A stretch of DNA of 60,185 nt, from positions 1 to 60,185 of the forward strand of contig NZ_JACVEW010000022.1 of the NCBI RefSeq assembly GCF_017776525.1. The letters run 5' to 3'. Within the stretch, counting starts at the first letter, position 1, and each line of letters starts with the position of its first letter. Positions 55,087 to 60,185 of this stretch are shown piece by piece. The notes under the pieces were generated by a model. The model ran no database searches. It was not told the origin of the DNA and worked only from the letters and a program-made list of their open reading frames with translations. Position numbers and translations under genes: made by a program. Source of the DNA: Marinobacterium alkalitolerans. GTDB taxonomy: Bacteria > Pseudomonadota > Gammaproteobacteria > Pseudomonadales > Balneatricaceae.

Positions 55087-56289
55087 ATGACAACACCTCA
55101 AGCTCATATTCCGGGCCTGATTTTCATGCTTGCCGGTCTTACAGCATTGGGCCCTCTATCGACAGATGCCTACCTGCCGGCCATTCCATCCATTGCTGAA
55201 GGCCTTGGGGTGTCCATTCACGACGTTGAGCTTTCGGTCAGCCTGTTTTTAGGCGGCTTTTCCTGCGGACAACTGACAGGCGGCCCTCTGTCTGATCGCT
55301 ACGGGCGTCGCGTAGCGGTGTTCAGCGGGCTGTGTCTGTTTTTTATTGGTGCCCTGCTCGCCTCTCTGGCCGACAGCATTTCTGCACTCTGGACCGCACG
55401 AATCCTGCAGGGGTTTGGCGGTGGCCTGAGTGTCGTGAACTCCATGGCCATTATTCGTGACCGTCACTCGGGCCGTGAAAGTGCACAGGCGATGGGCAAG
55501 ATGGCCAGTATTCTGATGCTGGCACCACTGCTGGCCCCGGTCCTGGGAACACTGCTGCTGGAGCTTGGCAGCTGGCGGCTGGTGTTCTATTTCCTGTCAG
55601 CCTATGCCTTCATCATTCTGGTTCTGCTGATGCTGCGCCTGCCGGAAACACGCCGCAAAAGCAGCACGCCTCAACCCAACCCGTTCCGTGCCTATCTGAA
55701 CGTACTGACGCATCGCTCGGCACTGGGCTATTTATGCTCGGTGGCCTGTGCCTACGCCGGAATGTTTGCTTTCATCACCGGCTCACCCGGTAGCTATATC
55801 GACTATTACGGCGCCAGCCCGGCGCTCTATACGGTGCTGTTTGGGTTGAACATCATTACCCTGCTGGGCTGCAACCAGCTCAATATTCGTCTGTTGCACC
55901 GTTTCAGCACCCAGCAACTGCTTCAGCTGGGGCAGCGCATTCAGCTTGCCTGCGCACTCTTGCTGACACTTTCGTTTGTCGTACTCGATGCCCCGCTGCC
56001 GGTGATCGTTGCTCTGATCATGGTCTTTATTGGTGTGCAGGGCTTTGTTATCGCCAACGGCATGGCCGGCACCAGCGAGTTTTTCCCTCACTCGGCGGCA
56101 ACAGCGACGGCGCTAATCGGGGCCTGTGGCTTCGGCTGCGGGGCTTTGGCCGGTTCACTGGTGGGCTTACTGGGTGATGGCACCCCTCTGCCCATGATTC
56201 TGGTGATGTTGAGCATGACGGTGGTGGGTAACGTACTGGGCAGCTGGCTATTACCCCGTAAGCAGACTGCTCAGACCTGCCAGCAGTGA
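55087..56289 (+). CDS. Bcr/CflA-family multidrug efflux MFS transporter
   Basis: It is a 12-helix inner-membrane proton antiporter of 400 residues. GPLSTDAYLPAIPSIAEGLG is near the start, and the loop 2-3 motif GPLSDRYGRRVAVFSGL follows, both typical of Bcr/CflA. The substrates are unknown; family members export bicyclomycin, chloramphenicol or cysteine. The divergent TetR gene and shared palindrome suggest inducible expression. Confidence 0.9.
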   Translation: MTTPQAHIPGLIFMLAGLTALGPLSTDAYLPAIPSIAEGLGVSIHDVELSVSLFLGGFSCGQLTGGPLSDRYGRRVAVFSGLCLFFIGALLASLADSISALWTARILQGFGGGLSVVNSMAIIRDRHSGRESAQAMGKMASILMLAPLLAPVLGTLLLELGSWRLVFYFLSAYAFIILVLLMLRLPETRRKSSTPQPNPFRAYLNVLTHRSALGYLCSVACAYAGMFAFITGSPGSYIDYYGASPALYTVLFGLNIITLLGCNQLNIRLLHRFSTQQLLQLGQRIQLACALLLTLSFVVLDAPLPVIVALIMVFIGVQGFVIANGMAGTSEFFPHSAATATALIGACGFGCGALAGSLVGLLGDGTPLPMILVMLSMTVVGNVLGSWLLPRKQTAQTCQQ

Positions 56290-56318
56290 TCACGCCACCG
56301 GACATGGTGGCACGATCA
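56287..56318. other. Symmetric hairpin between convergent MFS genes
   Basis: TGATC/GATCA and GCCACC/GGTGGC form a two-part stem with a symmetric AC/AC internal loop, beginning at the stop of the efflux gene. It has no T run. It is a possible bidirectional terminator. Confidence 0.4.
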
Positions 56319-56340
56319 AGGTATTAAGGATTCAGCGGGT

Positions 56341-57546
56341 TCAGGCACTGGCTCGATTGGTGTTATCCAGCTCGGCGGCGGTTTGATCAGTGAACTTCAG
56401 CAGCAGAATCAACGCCGCCCCCAGGGTTAAAAACCCGCCTGCCAGCCATAGACCCAGGGCATAATCGCCGAAGTGTTCCGCCATCACACCGGTCAACGCG
56501 GGCGCGAAAATTTGAGCCAGGCCATAGGAGAGGGTCATGCGCCCCATCAGGCGGGCTGGTTTTGACGGGTAGAGGCGCCCGGCCATGGTCAATACCAGAC
56601 TCACACAGCCGATAAAGGTACCGCCAAAGAGTACGGCACTGATCAGGACGACAGTCAGGCTTTGATCAATTGCCGGCAGGACAATCCCTCCCACCTGAAC
56701 CAGGTAGGCAAGCAGCAGGGCTCCGAGATAGCCCATCCGCCGCGCAATCAGGTCCCAGACCATCACGGCAGGCGCAGCCGCCAGCCCGACCACCAGGAAG
56801 GCCAACTGCCCCATGCCGGCCAGATCCGGTTCACGCTCGACAATGGTGACGATAAAGGTCGCACTGACCACATAGCCGTAACCGGCACAGAAATAGGCCG
56901 CCATCATCAGCCAGATAAAACGCCTGCTCGGCGGGTTGTCCTGCATCGCATGGCCACCCGAACCCGGCACACTGACAGCAGGCGGCGGCAGCCAGCGCCA
57001 GGCCGGTACGGCCAGCACGAGGCCCAGTACGGCAAACCAGAACCATTGATCCGCCCAATCCAGCGACAGCGCCAGAAAGGCTTCAACCACCACGGCCGCA
57101 AACACGATCCCAAGCCCTGCACCTGCGAAATGGATGCCCAGTTCACTGCGGTGTTGATGGCGGATCAGCCAGTTCAGAATCAGGCCGGACGCAATCAACA
57201 TGGAACCGGCACTGCTCAAGCCGGACAGGAAGCGTAACAGCGACCAGAGCAGCATGTTGTCCGTCATGGCCATGCCGGCCGTGGTCAGCACAGCCAGCAC
57301 CAGCCCAAGCCGGTACAACCTGTCTTTCAATTGAAGATCTGATACAGACGCGGCCACCATTGCACCGCACATGTAGCCACTGTAGTTGATGGCTGCCAGC
57401 CAGCCGCCTTCGGCATCACCGATCCAGGTCTGATCCTGCATGACCGGCAGCAGCGGAGTATAGGAAAATCGGGCAATACCGACACAGAGAATCTGGCTGA
57501 AGATACCGGCAAACAATACCTTCAGGCGTTGGGCCTGATCCGACAT
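56341..57546 (-). CDS. YbfB/YjiJ-family MFS transporter
   Basis: It is a 401-residue protein with about 12 hydrophobic helices. The N-terminal GIARFSYTPLLPVMQD and the following GGWLAAINYSGYMCGAM are characteristic of the YbfB/YjiJ family, whose substrates are not known. It is convergent with the efflux gene and leftward like the acyl-CoA dehydrogenase upstream. An A-rich AACAATAATGATAAGG stretch precedes the ATG. Confidence 0.85.
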   Translation of the reverse strand: MSDQAQRLKVLFAGIFSQILCVGIARFSYTPLLPVMQDQTWIGDAEGGWLAAINYSGYMCGAMVAASVSDLQLKDRLYRLGLVLAVLTTAGMAMTDNMLLWSLLRFLSGLSSAGSMLIASGLILNWLIRHQHRSELGIHFAGAGLGIVFAAVVVEAFLALSLDWADQWFWFAVLGLVLAVPAWRWLPPPAVSVPGSGGHAMQDNPPSRRFIWLMMAAYFCAGYGYVVSATFIVTIVEREPDLAGMGQLAFLVVGLAAAPAVMVWDLIARRMGYLGALLLAYLVQVGGIVLPAIDQSLTVVLISAVLFGGTFIGCVSLVLTMAGRLYPSKPARLMGRMTLSYGLAQIFAPALTGVMAEHFGDYALGLWLAGGFLTLGAALILLLKFTDQTAAELDNTNRASA

Positions 57547-57621
57547 AGTGGGTTCCTTATCATTATTGTTGGCTATCCCAGAGCTCTATTGTGCACCAGC
57601 GTAATGGTTTCATCCAGACAC

Positions 57622-57648
57622 AAAAAAGCCCGACAAAAAGCCGGGCTT
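57622..57648 (-). terminator. Rho-independent terminator after the acyl-CoA dehydrogenase
   Basis: On the minus strand a seven-base-pair stem (AAGCCCG/CGGGCTT, loop of nine) is followed by a T run. It lies 23 bases past the stop and separates the gene from the YbfB-type transporter. Confidence 0.87.
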
Positions 57649-57671
57649 GAATCAGAATATTGGATCGATGT

Positions 57672-59450
57672 TTATTGCCAGGCGCTGGCGAACTGCTCTT
57701 CCGGCAATGCCATGATCGACTGACTGCCATCATTAAGCATATCGGCAAAGCCTTTCCAGCGTGGCAGCAGGTGCGCCATGTAAAATCGAGCACTCTCCTG
57801 CTTCGCCTGCAGATAAGGGTCATCATCGCCCTGAGCGGCCAGTTCAACGGCAGCACTCGCCTGACGCAGCAGCTCCCAGCCGCCGCAGACATAACCCGCC
57901 AGCATCATGAAGTTATAGGCGATCGCCCCCGGCAGAACGGCATCCGTCTCGGCACCGCTCAGCAACAGCTCGCGTGCCTTTTCCAGACCGTTCACGGCCT
58001 CTTCAAGCTGCTTGGCCTGCGCCGTCAGGCTCGGATCAGCTGAGGCCACCGCACCGCGCATCTCTTCAATCAGTACCGCCAGAGCAGCCCCCTTGTCCAT
58101 CAGCGTCTTGCGGCCGACCAGGTCCAGTGCCTGTATACCGTTGGTGCCCTCGTAGATCGGCAGGATACGCGCATCACGGTAATGCTGGGCCGCACCGGTT
58201 TCCTCGACGTACCCCATGCCACCATGAACCTGCACGCCCAGCGAGGTGACTTCCTGTGCCACTTCGGTACACCAGCCTTTCACGATCGGCGTCAACAGCG
58301 CTGCACGTGTCTGCTCCCGGGCTTTCGCTTCATCGCTATCAGCCTTGGTCGCAAAATCAAGGCTGCCACAGGCGTCATAGGCAATGGCACGACCTGCCTC
58401 GGTCAGTGTTTTCATGGTCAATAGCATACGACGCACATCGGCATGCCGAATGATGGGGCCAGCCTCTTTGGTACCGACGGCAGGGCCCTGAATACGTTCA
58501 AACGCATATTCCAGTGCCTGCTGGTACGCCCGTTCGGAGATGGAAACCCCCTGCAGCCCTACACTCAGGCGCGCGTTATTCATCATGGTAAACATGCAGG
58601 CCAGGCCGCGGTTGGGCTCACCCACTAGATAGCCGATGGCATTGTCGAAACCCATTACACAGGTGGCAGAGGCATGAATCCCCAGCTTGTGCTCCAGCGA
58701 CAGAGGCTTGGCAGTGTTGCGCTCGCCCAGACTGCCGTCTTCATTCACCAGATATTTGGGCACCAGGAACAGCGAGATACCACGCACCCCCGGCGGTGCG
58801 TCCGGCAGCCGCGCCAGCACCAGATGAATGATGTTCTCGGACATCTCATGATCGCCCCAGGTGATGAAAATCTTCTCGCCGCTGATCCGGTAGTGGTCAC
58901 CTTCGGGTTCAGCCTTGGTACGGACCACCGAGAGATCCGAGCCTGCATTGGATTCGGTCAGGTTCATGGTGCCGCACCACTCGCCGCTCACCAGTTTGGG
59001 CAGGTATTTGGCCTTGAGTTCATCGCTGCCGTTCAGGTCCAGACATTCGACGGCACCCTGACTCAGCATTGGGCACAGGCCCCAGGCCATGTTGGCCGAG
59101 TGCCACATCTCCATCACAGGAATTGAGAGCAGGAAGGGCAAGCCCTGGCCACCGTACTCGGGATCAAACTGAAGCGAACCCCAGCCGCCTTCTGCATACT
59201 GCTGGTACACCTCCTTGAAGGACTCCGGGCAGACCACGCCGCCGTCCTTGAGCTGAACACCCTGCTGGTCTCCTTCCCAGTTGGTCGGTGAAACAACGTC
59301 ACGCGCCACGCGTGAGGCTTCTTCCAGAATGGCATCCACCATGTCAGCCGACGCATCCTCGAAGCCCGGCTTCTGTGCCAGCTCCGGCATGCGGGCAACA
59401 TGATTGAGAGTCAGCTTCATATCCTTGAGGGGCGCATTGTAATCAGCCAT
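57672..59450 (-). CDS. Acyl-CoA dehydrogenase, long form with C-terminal extension
   Basis: It is an FAD-dependent dehydrogenase of 592 residues. The core has MNLTESNAGSDLSVV, GEKIFITWGDHEMSENI, KLGIHASATCVMGFDNAIG and GGMGYVEETGAAQHYRDARILPIYEGTNGIQALDLVGRK. A C-terminal helical domain of about 130 residues follows. This architecture matches bacterial long acyl-CoA dehydrogenases, including DmdC of the methylmercaptopropionate pathway, so a medium-chain acyl-CoA or methylmercaptopropionyl-CoA is possible. It is divergent from a MaoC hydratase, and ETF would take its electrons. Confidence 0.88.
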   Translation of the reverse strand: MADYNAPLKDMKLTLNHVARMPELAQKPGFEDASADMVDAILEEASRVARDVVSPTNWEGDQQGVQLKDGGVVCPESFKEVYQQYAEGGWGSLQFDPEYGGQGLPFLLSIPVMEMWHSANMAWGLCPMLSQGAVECLDLNGSDELKAKYLPKLVSGEWCGTMNLTESNAGSDLSVVRTKAEPEGDHYRISGEKIFITWGDHEMSENIIHLVLARLPDAPPGVRGISLFLVPKYLVNEDGSLGERNTAKPLSLEHKLGIHASATCVMGFDNAIGYLVGEPNRGLACMFTMMNNARLSVGLQGVSISERAYQQALEYAFERIQGPAVGTKEAGPIIRHADVRRMLLTMKTLTEAGRAIAYDACGSLDFATKADSDEAKAREQTRAALLTPIVKGWCTEVAQEVTSLGVQVHGGMGYVEETGAAQHYRDARILPIYEGTNGIQALDLVGRKTLMDKGAALAVLIEEMRGAVASADPSLTAQAKQLEEAVNGLEKARELLLSGAETDAVLPGAIAYNFMMLAGYVCGGWELLRQASAAVELAAQGDDDPYLQAKQESARFYMAHLLPRWKGFADMLNDGSQSIMALPEEQFASAWQ

Positions 59451-59518
59451 ACGATACCTTCTTGACGGTCGTTATGCGGAGCCGGCAACCAGATTCAAAC
59501 GGACTGGCACCGGCAAAA

Positions 59519-59536
59519 ATAAGGGAATACACTTAT
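59519..59536. promoter_or_regulatory. ATAAGGG-type inverted repeat between the dehydrogenase and MaoC genes
   Basis: ATAAGGGAATACACTTAT has the same ATAAG-N8-CTTAT arms as the etf site, followed by TAGC in both. It is 69 bases before the dehydrogenase start and 107 before maoC. Confidence 0.45.
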
Positions 59537-59642
59537 TCTAGCACTAACTTCGGATTTGATAAGTAGGGAATCGTTCATTCGGTCGATTTATACTCCCCTA
59601 CTTTGGTTACACTCACTCAAAACGACAACGAGAGACATAGAC

Positions 59643-60074
59643 ATGCAGGAACTGCACGGATATTACCTGGAAGATCTGGAAGTAGGCATGAGCGCTTCCT
59701 ACGCCAAAACCATTACAGATGCAGATGTGGTGCTGTTTGCAGGCCTGTCCGGTGACAACAACCCGATTCACATCAACGATGAATACGCCAAGACCACACC
59801 GTTCAAGCAGCGCATCGTGCACGGCATGTTCAGCGCAGCGCTGATCTCTACTGTCGCCGGCACCCGTCTGCCGGGACCGGGCGCCATCTATGTGGACCAG
59901 CAATTGAAGTTCAAGGCTCCGGTCCATATCGGTGATACTGCCACCGCAACCCTGACCGTGACCGAGATCGACGAACGTCGTCGCCGCGTGAAATGCCGCA
60001 CCGACGTACACGTGGGTGATACGCTGGTGGCAACCGGCGAAGGCACCTTCATGGTTGACCGCCGGGAAGGCTGA
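59643..60074 (+). CDS. MaoC-family (R)-specific enoyl-CoA hydratase
   Basis: It is a 143-residue hotdog-fold hydratase. The catalytic motif is visible as FAGLSGDNNPIHINDEYAK with FKQRIVHGM, including the Asp/His pair. It resembles PhaJ-type hydratases, which make (R)-3-hydroxyacyl-CoA from enoyl-CoA. ATG 59643 is the start because upstream codons are not conserved. It is divergent from the long acyl-CoA dehydrogenase, whose enoyl-CoA product it could use. Confidence 0.9.
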   Translation: MQELHGYYLEDLEVGMSASYAKTITDADVVLFAGLSGDNNPIHINDEYAKTTPFKQRIVHGMFSAALISTVAGTRLPGPGAIYVDQQLKFKAPVHIGDTATATLTVTEIDERRRRVKCRTDVHVGDTLVATGEGTFMVDRREG

Positions 60075-60185
60075 GACCCGACCGGAACGACAAAAGCCGG
60101 CTATCTGCCCACTGCTGTCCCATAAATGGCAGCAAATGAGAAAGCCTGAATCCAAGTGAGTAAAATGAGAGTGCGACCAAACACT
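60075..60185. other. Right-edge intergenic sequence
   Basis: The last 111 bases carry no open frame, terminator or RNA that I can support. A following gene may begin beyond the window. Confidence 0.5.

Noticed and set aside
57816-57833. ATAAGGG string inside the acyl-CoA dehydrogenase coding region
   Set aside because: There is no CTTAT arm at the right distance; it is coding sequence and was not counted with the intergenic elements.
1-60185. CRISPR arrays, insertion sequences, phage genes, rRNA or restriction islands
   Set aside because: No spaced direct repeats, transposase-like proteins, integrases or rRNA segments were found; composition looks even across the window.

Overview
The window looks like chromosomal DNA of a marine gammaproteobacterium of the Oceanospirillales type, close in style to Marinobacterium and its relatives. 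The reasons are the ruv/tol-pal/queC/tRNA-Lys order shared with Pseudomonas, FabV as enoyl-ACP reductase, BCAA degradation of the liu and mms type, and an even, moderately high GC content. This placement is an inference from gene order and protein style, not from a search. I see no IS element, phage gene, CRISPR array or rRNA.

Region 1 (1-12000) is housekeeping and reads leftward: yebC and aspS; ruvC-ruvA-ruvB; a DksA/TraR-type zinc-finger protein; ybgC-tolQ-tolR-tolA-tolB-pal-cpoB; queC; and a tRNA-Lys at the left edge. A HIT-family protein lies upstream of aspS.

Region 2 (12050-26000) is mixed. It holds a GNAT/FemAB-like gene broken by a one-base shift in a T run, an Na+/H+ antiporter family protein, a flavin reductase-like protein, a small unknown protein, etfBA and, divergently, ETF:ubiquinone oxidoreductase. 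These are followed by a soluble multi-PAS chemotaxis-type protein, YccF, a voltage-gated cation channel gene overlapping zapE, a PhoD-like phosphatase and a 61-residue unknown protein.

Region 3 (26100-52020) is a branched-chain amino acid island. The leftward operon mmsA, acyl-CoA dehydrogenase, enoyl-CoA hydratase, 3-hydroxyisobutyryl-CoA hydrolase, mmsB, prpE degrades valine from isobutyryl-CoA to propionyl-CoA, with a divergent AraC-type regulator resembling MmsR. A GGDEF protein and hemH follow. A leftward five-gene Liv-type ABC transporter (livG, livF, binding protein, livH, livM) is divergent from the rightward liuR-liuABCDE leucine operon, which continues into an AhpD-like protein and an acyl-CoA ligase. 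Electrons from both dehydrogenases would pass to the ETF and ETF-QO of region 2.

Region 4 (52020-60185) holds a methyltransferase, fabV, a TetR regulator divergent from a Bcr/CflA efflux pump, a YbfB-type MFS protein, a 592-residue acyl-CoA dehydrogenase and a divergent MaoC hydratase.

The most interesting signals are regulatory. A-rich AAnAAnAA tracts sit in the translation-start regions of most of the catabolic and transport genes, as expected for Hfq/Crc-type control. A 16-bp palindrome lies exactly in a 19-bp promoter spacer in front of liuR and recurs with one mismatch before mmsA. An ATAAGGG-type element recurs in the intergenic regions of etf, mms, liv/liu and the 59.5-kb acyl-CoA dehydrogenase. 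A decapitated copy of the liuD start lies just before liuD. The cation channel has a filter (TFEDWTD) like that of engineered calcium-selective bacterial channels.
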